Source: Azolla caroliniana (taxonomy: Eukaryota; Polypodiophyta). From it: a stretch of 64,000 bases of DNA. This document shows positions 20,956 through 30,355 of this stretch, piece by piece. The DNA is taken from contig JBHGNT010000002.1 in the NCBI GenBank assembly GCA_043228905.1, positions 22,568,001-22,632,000 of the forward strand. The letters run 5' to 3'. The notes beneath the pieces are model-generated. The model did no database searches and was not told the origin of the DNA. It saw only the letters and a program-made list of their open reading frames with translations. The stretch's first letter is position 1, and the number at the start of each line of letters is the position of its first letter. A program made the translations under genes and the position numbers.

Positions 20956-20967
20956 GCTCTAATACCA
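20956..20967 (-). other. Copia C primer-binding site
   Basis: The minus strand reads TGGTATTAGAGC, the tRNA-iMet primer site with one C-to-T change, directly next to the LTR edge at 20968. Confidence 0.85.
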
Positions 20968-21415
20968 TGTAAAAGTTAATATGTGGAAGCTAAGACAAAC
21001 TTGCCTAGTCCAGATAACAACAGAACATATAAATGAAGGTTTAATGGAAAGCTTGAATACAAGGAGAAACATAGAGAGAGCAAAACAGTAAAACTAAATT
21101 CAAACAATAATAACAACACTCTGTACATACAAATGTTCTACATACCACTTTTTATACAAGTCCTTAAAAGGACTAACGAAAGTACTAACATGTACTTCAA
21201 TGCTCATATGAGCGACTGACACTAACTCCAAGGAATATGCCTACGTACTAGGCTCAGACCGTAGTACAATCCGGTTCTCCGGTTCGGCTCCAGGTTATGG
21301 ATACTGATATATCTGGACACCAATCCGGTTACTTATCTGGTTCTCTATTCTGGATACAGATCTAGCTCTGACTTATTTAGCCGATCCGGATCCGATTGAG
21401 GTTGCCCGCTCAACA
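20968..21415 (-). repeat. Copia C 5' LTR
   Basis: 448 bp; on the minus strand it runs TGTTGAGCGGG...TTTTACA, followed by the primer site. A TATA box (TGTATAAAAAG, near 21147-21157) is on the minus strand. The candidate flanking duplication CTAGA (21416-21420) cannot be matched because the other end of the element is missing. Confidence 0.8.
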
Positions 21416-21789
21416 CTAGATGTCAAGCATTCATGGGTTGTAGCAACTTCATCCACATACAATGTTTCACTCGCTTGAATTCGAACCATAGGTGAAACAT
21501 TTTCACGTCATACTTTTTGGAGTTAAGTTGATTGTCTCTGTGTTTGAGAATTTGACTAATGATTGAGAGTGCATATGTTAGATTGCGAAAGAAATGTGCA
21601 ATGAGAGAACTTTATATGATAATGTGTGGAAAACAAGCTCCAATGTGATAAAAACTAGAGCATTCTATTCAATTGTGATGCTTAGAATCATGAATTACTT
21701 GTTGAGAGCAAAAAATGCAAAGTTAAGGGCATAAACTATAACCCTTCATATTTATGGAGATGTCGAGAATATCATTGTATATCATCCGT
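21416..21789. other. AT-rich spacer, no gene seen
   Basis: No reading frame, repeat array or element end was recognised here. Confidence 0.5.
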
Positions 21790-22141
21790 GTTTACAAAGA
21801 CATCAATTAATGTCATGGTATGTGGTAATACCCTATGGGAGTGTCATGGCCAACATCCATGACACACATGCATAGAGACATTGGGACTATGTTGTCATAT
21901 TGACACACATGCATAGAGACATTAGGACTATGTCGTCATATTGACACACAAAGACATCAATTAATGTCATGGTATATGGTAATACCCTATGGGAGTGTCA
22001 TGGCCAACATCCATGACACACATGCATAGAGACATTGGGACTATGTTGTCATATTGACACACATGCATAGAGACATTGGGACTATGTTGTCATATTGACA
22101 CACATGCATAGAGACATTAGGACTATGTCGTCATATTGACA
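21790..22141. repeat. Composite tandem repeat A-B-B-A-B-B-B
   Basis: A segment of about 72 bp (containing AGACATCAATTAATGTCATG) alternates with a 41-bp unit (containing ACATGCATAGAGACATT). The order A-B-B then A-B-B-B shows duplication of a larger block of about 155 bp plus extra B copies. Copies differ at very few positions. Confidence 0.92.
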
Positions 22142-22145
22142 CACA

Positions 22146-22450
22146 CCCCTCCTCATTGCTATGCAATTCCATTGTATGTATACCCTCCTCTCCTCGATGT
22201 CATGTTCTCATATGTATACCCTCCTCTTGTTGGCGCATGTTGTTATATGTATACCCTTAGCTCCATGGTGTTATGTCATTGTATGTATGCACTCCTCTCC
22301 TTGGTGCCATGTTGTCATATGTATACCCTCTTCTCCTCGTTGTTATGTCATCGTATGTATACCCTCCTCTCCTATGTGATATATGGCATCATATGTATAC
22401 CCTCCTCTTCTCCGTATTATGTCATTGTACACCCTCATGTGTATCATAAC
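22146..22450. repeat. Degenerate ~38-bp minisatellite (left part)
   Basis: About seven to eight copies of a unit containing TATGTATACCCTCCTCTCCT. The array is cut by the solo LTR at 22455 and continues to the right of it at 23226. Confidence 0.85.
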
Positions 22451-22454
22451 ACGT

Positions 22455-23221
22455 TGTCGCGGTATTCCGCGAGTACGTGTAGGATCCGAGGCGGGACCAC
22501 GAGGGTCTTGGACTAGGGAGTAGAGGAGAAGGAATAAGACACAAAATGGAAGCTTAGCTCAAGAGGAAAAGAGGAAGAATAGCACATAACCATAGAATAG
22601 AATAGATGGAGGCAAGATACACCCACAAGACAAGAAACATCAACATGCTATATTAAGAGTTCACAAAAGATTACAACCAAGGCCGTACCCAAAACGACTA
22701 CAAGAAAACCCTAACCGAATAAGTAAGCAAAGAAGCATAGAAACCTAAGAAGAAAACCCTAGAAGAAACCCTTAAAACCGAATAGAACCCCTCGACCTAA
22801 GTGGTATACCTCTCTCACTCAAAATAGGCAACCCCTTCACAAGAGACCCCTCACTCCCTTTTATAGTAGTAAGGGGTGAGGCACATTACAAAAGGAGAGG
22901 TTCTTTCAATGGTGAATATTTTTCCTTGATCTTAAATCGGTGGGCCTTTAACTCTCTCTCCTCTCACATTCACACTCAATGCCCACTACTCCCTACACCC
23001 ATTCTTCATGTACTTTCCCCTAGTCTACAAAGTGCACATCACCTTTATGCCTCTACGAACCTCATGGTGCACCTTTAGCACCTTAGATTATTACCCTTCC
23101 CCTTACATTTTGTTATCTTATTCTCATTATACAAATTTACAAGTGAATGTGCAATGTTGCACATCCCCATTTTATTCTGTCCTACCCGAGTTTCTCACCG
23201 TAGCCAGAAATCTTCACGACA
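22455..23221 (-). repeat. Solo LTR (gypsy-like) inside the minisatellite
   Basis: 767 bp with inverted ends TGTCG...CGACA, flanked by ACGT at 22451-22454 and 23222-23225. A TATA box (CTATAAAAGGG, minus strand, near 22857-22867) gives the orientation. No internal element sequence is present, so it is a solo LTR left by recombination. The superfamily is inferred from length and promoter form only. Confidence 0.72.
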
Positions 23222-23225
23222 ACGT

Positions 23226-23345
23226 TCATTCTATGTCATCTTATGCACATGTACATACCCTCATCTACTCGGTGCTATGCCATTCAGCGTATGTATAACC
23301 CTCCTCCGCTTAGTGCTAGGTCATCATACATCCTCGTGTGTATCC
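23226..23345. repeat. Degenerate ~38-bp minisatellite (right part)
   Basis: Two to three copies of the same TATGTATAACCCTCC-type unit as in 22146-22450, displaced by the solo LTR insertion. The array ends about 110 bp before the start codon of the hydrolase gene. Confidence 0.75.
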
Positions 23346-23458
23346 GGAGACATCAATGCTTTATCATACATATATCATTCTATACCTTCTTCCTCTTCTT
23401 CTTAACCCCCCAAATCTTTTCATGTTTCAGAATTATCAATCCTACCCTTTTAGCAAAC

Positions 23459-26400
23459 ATGAGCACCCTCTTCGTTTCTGCTTCCTCTGCTCCTCCTGCA
23501 CTGCAAACTCTGCCTCGTCCCTTTCCACGGGGTTGCTTTTCTCGACTGAAAATGGCGTCTTCATCTGGTGATCTTGTTTCAGATCTCGTCTCTGTTTCAT
23601 TTGGTTCTTATGAAATCTAATGTTTTTTTCATCCTCATCATCTTCTTCGTCGCATTTTCTAGTTCATGATTCATCCAAGAGGATCACCGTCTCTAATCCT
23701 TTAGGGGAGAACCTGGTCGGCATTCTGCAAGGTTCTTCTTCGAAAGATGTTGTCATCCTATGCCATGGTTTTCGATGTAGCAAGGTGCTATTTTACATTT
23801 ATGTGATCAAGAAAAATGCTATGTATATATGGTATTTTTTTAATTGAAACACATTTGTATAGATAGCTAAATATACATTTATCATCATCTTAGGCCATAT
23901 TCTTCTATATTTATACTCGCATGCAAAATGCTAGCTGGAATATTATTGCAAATCTGAATTTAACTCCTTAGTTTGCGCAAATGTCATGTTTTTACATGTT
24001 GGTTTCCGCCCAAGAACTCAAGGAGAGATTGTAAGAACTTTATCCCATGCCTATTGCAATCAAAATCCATTGGATCGAGGAAGAGGCACGTAAGAGAGAG
24101 AGAGAGAGAGGGAGAGGCTAAAGCATATGCTCTTCTGGGGTTACTCAGTATCCTTGTATTTTTTAGCGTTATCCTCTTATGAGTGTTAACTTCATCATCA
24201 ACATTATTTGCTATACTAGCTATATTCAATGCATAAATTCAGTCATATATTTTTCGAGTAATACATATATAAGACATCTTTTTGGCACCAAGGACCTATG
24301 CCATTATTTCATTAAAGCAGCCTGCTATATATTTCTTGCAATGGAAACAACTCCTCCAAGGAACATTATTTTTCTCGCCATTATTTTATGAAGATGATTT
24401 GGGAGTCATCTCGAAACAATTTCAAAATTGTTTTTGTCTTTTATCAATCTTCCGACATAATCTTATATGCAGGGGTTCTCCCTTCGTTGGCCTGATCCGC
24501 ACTAAAAGATTGACCCATTCAAGAAATTCTAACAGGGGAGTATGGTTACGCCCTTGGGAATTGGATCATTAAAATGAAAAAGGATAAGTTTTGTCCATTC
24601 ATTTTACATTTTGAGTTGGAAATAATGAACCTCCAGTGTGAGTATTCTCAAGGATATTTGACAACTTAGTAGTGGTAGCTACCACATACTTGAGTTCATG
24701 GCCTGATTGCTATTATTTAAACAACCCAGACAACATCTTCATCAAAGCCCCCAATTTGGAAGGAAATTTCTTTTAGCTCATGTTGATCAAGGGGCATTCC
24801 CACTATCGAGCTGGAGGATCTGTCAATGTTGATGATACTCTCAGCATGTCAGGGCGACAACGAAAATAAATTTCACTCTGACTCCAAGAAAAATGTGGAG
24901 TGTCATTATTGTCACAAAAAGGATCACTTGAAGTTTGAATACTGGAAGAAGCAGAACGCGGAACCTTATGCAGAGAAGGGGAAATTGAACCACAATTAAA
25001 TCTGCTTCGACAATCATAGCTTCTATATCCTCTCAGTTTGTTTGTTGGATTGTTGATAGTAGAGTTACCATTCGTATGGCGGGTGAGTGTTCACCTCCAC
25101 CAAGCTCTCAAATATCAGGATAATTATCATGTAATAATATTTGTTATCGGGTGTAGTCGTCTATGCTTATCCTAGCATCTCTTTCGCCATCAAAACACAC
25201 TTTTTTGCTGAAAACCTTGATAAATCCAATTATAATGCTGACAAAGTGTGCCATGTAATACATCTCTGTTGCATGGGAATCTATAGCCATGAAGTTTCAT
25301 GCACTCTTTCAAGATGGTGTGAATCTGATTTGGCTGAAAACCTTTATTCCAATGCTCATCTACAGTTTTTTTCATTAACTTGGGTTCAACAACCCACGGT
25401 TTCACAATGCTCCATATAAGCCGAGTAAAATGAATTTGCTTGTTCAGCTTCATGTGGCAGAATTTGTGTACAGTAACTTCTTGGTGAGTTGGGCTCTCCT
25501 CTATCTACTGCTACTCTTGTTTGGTGTGATAAATAAACCTGCCTTGTCATTACCCCGACTTTCATGCCAGCACCAGACATATTGTGGTGCAATATCATTC
25601 TTTAAATGAGTGAGTCCTGGTTGGTCGATTTTTATCCATCTACGACAATGCTGTAGACATCTTCACCAAAGCTTTCCAGCTGAAGTCTTTGGTTACTTGG
25701 TCACAGCTATGGCCTGTTTTATCCACACCTGGTGCTGAATGGTGGTCAAGGTCATTTACATCCCTGGAACATGCAATTAATTAGGCGTATTAACAGCCTA
25801 TACTACAGTCTACACTAATGGAGGCTTATCAGCCAATTGCTCTAAGTTAGAAACTATAAAAGGGCTCCGACCTTTCACACCTTCTCATCTGGATTTCATC
25901 TGGATTCCAACCATTTAGTTTATCTCTTTTGTATGCTCAGTTGAGCATATTTCCCTTGGTTCACTCATGGGGCGTGACACCCTTACACAGATTTCTCATC
26001 ACCTTGTATTCTTTTCTCTTGGTTTATTACAAGGTTCATTTTAATTTTGTTATTTCAGCTATAATTTCTAAAATATCTAGAATTTCTCCTTGTCTGCTAA
26101 AGAGCTTCTAAATGTTTAATTGTTGTCTGATTGGGAGGATTCTTTTGTTCTCGGCTAGTTCTTTTTGGTTGTTTTCAAACGTTTTTGTTTTTCTTTGAAT
26201 GATTTGGCTGCCCGTTACTTCTGTATTGTGCTCCTTTGTAATGTGTATTATATGTTTATATCATATATTATTTATGTGTGATAGATATAAACTATAACAT
26301 GTAACTTGTAGAATATGAAATTTATAATTTATGGTATATATGAATATACATCCATAGTATATGTGTAATGTGCTGGAAGTTCTTAACAGCATATATTATC

Positions 26401-28346
26401 TCATTTAGTCATGAGGAGTGCATCTCCAACTGATTCCCGTGTAAATGCTCATTGTTAATACATTGTTGTGTAAATGCTTGCCAACTTGTAACCATCTTGT
26501 TTTTTGTATTCTCATTCGTTTTTCTGATCATATACTTCTGTCTGTACACTGACAATATTTACCCAGGAAACCTCAACAATTAAAAGTCTGGCATCAGTGC
26601 TTGTGGAAAAGGGCCATACCACATTTAGATTTGATTTCTCGGGTAATGGGTATGTATTTTTTAAAACAAAATTTGTGCTCAAATATGTTTAGGTCATGAC
26701 TAGGGTACAACCTTACACTTATTTTGTTTACTTCCAAATTAGAGAAAGTGACGGGGAGTTCGAGTTTGGTAACTATTGGAAGGAAGTCGAAGACTTGCGA
26801 TCAGTTATTCTTTATTTGAAAGCCCAAGGACACAAAGTAAAGGCCATCCTTGGCCATAGCAAAGGTACTTGCTTCCCATGTTCTGGAAAGGAGAAAAACT
26901 TACTTTTGGTTTTGTCATAAGGAAAAACTAGAATATATGCAGGTGGCAATGTGGTACTCTTATATGCATCTAGGTATAGTGACGTGGCAACTATAGTGAA
27001 TGTATGTGGCCGATTCAACCTTCAGTCTGGTGTGAAAGAGAGGCTTGGAGAGATGGGCCTTAAAGCCATTCAGGAGAAAGGTTATATGGAAGTGAAAAGC
27101 AGAACTGGTATCATGTTAAACTTTCATGACATTTGCTTTTCGTTCACTTGATATGTAAGGGAGTTTGATATGAACTTATTTGCTATTTAGGCGAGGTAGA
27201 GTTTCGTATTACTGAAAAAGCCTTGCAAGATCGATTGAAGACAGATATGAAATCAGCTATTCTGTCTATACCCAAAAATTGTCGGTATGAATTTAAATTC
27301 AGAAAACATTCAAATACTCCTAACTTCTTTTGTATTTACCGAAATACCCTAATTTTTAAAAAAAAAACCTGAATATCCCTTTATAGTAGCAGAGTTTGCA
27401 CTGGAAAGGGATATCATGGTAATGAATACCTATGGCTATGAATTGAATTTAATGCAACACATCAAAATATGTCCAACTTGTTGGGTATATGACAAAATAC
27501 TACAAAGTTTAAAAATTACCAGAGTAGCCATATGTAGTTCTAGATTTTGAACTGGAGAGAGGTATTCTGTTAATTTTTAGAGCTTACAGGTATTCTGGTG
27601 TTTTTCCCCTTTAAATGATGTTTTCAAAGCAAAATTTAGTTGATTGTTGCCATAAATTTTATTGTAATTTCCGTCCATGCCCAAATTATGTATGCATATG
27701 TATAATCCAAAATTTGGACTACAGAAAGTTATGTTATGCTGCTAAATACCCAACAAGTTGGGGTTATGCTGGTGTTTTCCCTTCATTCATTCAACACCAA
27801 TCTTTACAATTTATGGATCTGCATATGACTGATAGGGTAGTTGTAAGGTTTGCTGGGAGAAAAGAATCATTATCAGTATAATTCAGCCAGAAGAGACCTT
27901 GACATAGGACGAGGGTTCATGAGTTTCTAGTAAGGGATCTGTATTGGTGAAGATAATCAATGTATTCTGTGTTTCACCTTATTCTGTGATATGTTAATTT
28001 GTTTTGTGATGTGCACCTCAAGGAATAAAGTGGGCATTAACAAGTATTTGAGGAGTGAAATGGTGGTTATTTTCCTTGGCATGCGTTTTCATCATTGATA
28101 CCTTTATGTTTTTACATGTTGCTGTCAAAGATTGCTCTAAAATTTTGCCTTAACACTGACAGGATTTTGACAGTTCATGGTTCAGATGACGATATTGTTA
28201 GTGTAGATAATGCAGAAGAATTTGATAGATTCATTTCGAATCACAAACTTCAAATACTGGCTGGTGCAAATCATCGGTTTACAAAGCATGAAGAGAATTT
28301 GGCATCTCTTGTGATAGACTTTCTTGAAGATGAAGTGCAATTGTAA
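23459..28346 (+). CDS. Alpha/beta hydrolase (serine hydrolase), seven exons, 292 aa
   Basis: Exons: 23459-23567, 23663-23784, 26567-26649, 26743-26864, 26943-27107, 27191-27284, 28163-28346. All introns are GT-AG and the joined length is 879 bases, in frame. The protein has the alpha/beta hydrolase fold: I-L-C-H-G-F-R (oxyanion region), F-R-F-D-F-S-G-N-G, nucleophile elbow G-H-S-K-G (Ser144), H-G-S-D-D-D (Asp241 likely) and A-N-H-R-F (His269), so the triad is complete. It closely resembles a plant family of uncharacterised serine hydrolases with R-F-D-F-S-G-N-G-E-S and L-G-H-S-K-G. The Ser-rich N-terminus (M-S-T-L-F-V-S-A-S-S) may be a plastid transit peptide. Exon 1 and its donor are the least certain part; a later ATG at 23552 is an alternative start. 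The substrate is unknown. Confidence 0.85.
24880..26100 (+). pseudogene. Copia relic in hydrolase intron 2
   Basis: Inside the 2.8-kb second intron, 24898-24945 encodes a Gag zinc knuckle remnant (V-E-C-H-Y-C-H-K-K-D-H-L-K-F-E-Y-W, last Cys changed to Tyr), and 25643-25678 encodes D-N-A-V-D-I-F-T-K-A-F, the motif at the end of copia pol. An LTR-like tract with ACTATAAAAGGGCTCC near 25853 follows. Most of pol is missing. It is in the same orientation as the gene and is removed by splicing. Confidence 0.6.
27299..27609. mobile_element. MITE-like element in hydrolase intron 6
   Basis: 311 bp flanked by TTTAAAT on both sides (27292-27298, 27610-27616). The ends are imperfect inverted repeats (AAAACATTCAAATAC and, on the other strand, AAAACACCAGAATAC). 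No coding capacity. Similar ends occur at 34581-34822, so a dispersed family is likely; the superfamily is not assigned. Confidence 0.55.
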
Positions 28347-29080
28347 GGTCTAGAAGTTTTTTTAAAAACAATGGATCCTTACAATAAAATATGTTAAAAG
28401 TTTATTAGCAATTTGATTCTTAATTATCTTTAGTGTTATCAGCTCACTTGGCATATGGATTTAGGCATGATTCTTTGCTTGAAAGGCAAGCTTCTTCTAC
28501 ATGTTGCAAATACTAGAACATCAAAATGTTAATTAACTAAAAGATGCGACAAAACTCACTATATCTACAATTTCTAAATATAATAGAGTAGAACGGCTAC
28601 TATCATTTGGGCCATGCACATGAACTATAAAAAGGCATTAAAAGAGCGGAATTTCTTGTAGCACATACTTTCAAATGACATTTAGAACTATAAGAAGGCA
28701 ACTAGCACATGGAAACCAATGGGCATGATAGCATGAGAAGAGGAATTGCTTGAAGCACTATCATTTAGGTTTGATATATCCTTCAAATAATATTAATGGT
28801 CAATATGAAATCCAAGGAGAGAGAATGTAAAGAGTATGGAGGTGAAATTTTGGTTTCCATATCAATTGCTAAGCATAAATAGACAAACATCAAATTACAA
28901 CAACTTTTCGTCTAGTTTGTTGATAATTTTGATGGCGACAAGTTGAGGTATATTTGCTTGAATAATAAAATGATATAGTCACATGTTCAAGGAACTGAAA
29001 CCAAGATTTTTTGTCAATGCCAATGCTTCTTCCATAGTGAGCTGTTTGGCAGAGTGTTGGTCTTGTGGGTGAGGGTCATG
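28347..29080. other. Hydrolase 3' flank, no gene seen
   Basis: It probably contains the hydrolase 3' UTR (AATAAA-like AATAAAATATG near 28384). Otherwise AT-rich with no recognisable frame. Confidence 0.4.
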
Positions 29081-29089
29081 TTGTTGGGT

Positions 29090-29430
29090 GGATGACGTGG
29101 TTGATTAATTGTTGGTTGGGTTGGGTGATTGTTGAGGATTGCATCAACCCTAAAACAAAGGACTAATTGACATGATTAAAAGCTTTCTCCAAAATCTAAT
29201 GCACCATAATCAATTCATGGTATTTATGTTAGTTATAATACCCAACAATTTGAACTTTGAGCACATTATGTAATTCACTTTTACCTTCAATGAAACTATA
29301 TTTAGATGGGTGTATTAATTATATTGTATACTTCATTAGTTGATCTGTGAAGACCTTCATAAATACATTATACAATCCCCCAATCAAAGAAATAGGCCTT
29401 TACATCCTCGAGCATGGCATGATGGTTTTG
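29090..29430 (-). pseudogene. LINE reverse transcriptase relic
   Basis: The minus strand from 29399 reads R-P-I-S-L-I-G-G-L-Y-N-V-F-M-K-V-F, the start of the LINE-type RT domain (plant L1 elements have R-P-I-S-L-x-G-x-x-Y-K-I). After a frame slip it continues H-P-S-K-Y-S-F-I-E-G-K and then L-E-K-A-F-N-H-V-N, matching the D-F-E-K-A-Y-D-H-V-N-W block in the right order and spacing. Several stops and a short length mark it as dead. The downstream catalytic box was not found. Confidence 0.6.
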
Positions 29431-30235
29431 GTAGAAGGGATTCTTCTTGCTGGTTGATTGTTGCGAATGCTAGAGAGCTCCAGATGCACTCATTGGCATT
29501 TGAAAACACAAAGAGGCATATGTCAACATTTGAAATACAAAGGACAAGTTTGTCCCACCCCACCCAAAAGACATGGGCTGAAGCCAAAGAGTGCAAGTCA
29601 ATGAGACACGCTCCCATTCAGGTGAGAAATGCTCGTGGTTTCCATTCTTTCTTGAAATGCTCTCGATCAGTGGCACCCGACTTGTTCTAGGCGGACAATA
29701 CCCAAGGAAGGGCCACATCAAGCAAGCGAACCACTATTGAGCAGGGGACAATTATCTGGTCGGGACAAATAAGATAGGAATAAGATAATTAATTACGTAA
29801 AAACCATGAAGGATGGGATAGGAGAGGGGGTTGGGTGGTGGTGATGGGGTGATTGCTCCAATGTCCATGAGCATGTTTATGTATATAAAAAAAGAATAGA
29901 ACAAGCATGTTTATAAAAGCAAATAAATCAATGAATAAATACATAAATAAATAAATAAAATAAAATAAATTGGATGAACAAAAAAAAAAAAAAAAACTAA
30001 ATTGGATGAACAAATAAACAAATAAAATCGTAATAATAAATAAATATGTATAAAAACAAGTAAAAATAGCCTATCTGTATGGTATGTATCATATCTCATA
30101 ATATATATTTAAATTTATTTATTTAATATATAATAGCCTATTATGTATGTATCATGTATGTATGATATCTCATAATATACGTATGTAAATGTAATGTTAT
30201 ATCTCATAATATTTATTTAAATTTATTTATTTTTA
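29431..30235. other. AT-rich intergenic region upstream of eIF4E
   Basis: 29870-30240 is a low-complexity AAATAAAT/poly-A tract with repeats of CATAATATATATTTAAATT-like text (three near 30094, 30168, 30206). The 116-codon ORF at 29340-29690 shows no domain and overlaps the LINE relic. Confidence 0.5.
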
Positions 30236-30258
30236 TTGCTTTGCTTTGTCAAAAAAAC

Positions 30259-30332
30259 CTTCTTCTTCTTCTTCTTCTTCTTCTTCTTCTCCTCCTCCTT
30301 CGTCTTCTTCTTCTTCTTCTTCTTCTTCTTGT
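30259..30332 (+). repeat. (CTT)n microsatellite in the eIF4E 5' leader
   Basis: About 24 CTT/CCT triplets end 24 bases before the eIF4E start codon. They lie in or next to the 5' UTR, since the start ATG is at 30356. Confidence 0.9.
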
Positions 30333-30355
30333 TATATTATTCAGACAGGCAGGCT

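Noticed and set aside
22136-22516. 126-codon ORF with repeated Y-P-P-L and C-Y-V-I-V text
   Set aside because: Translation of the minisatellite; it ends in the solo LTR and has no domain.
29340-29690. 116-codon ORF
   Set aside because: No domain; overlaps a LINE RT relic on the other strand.
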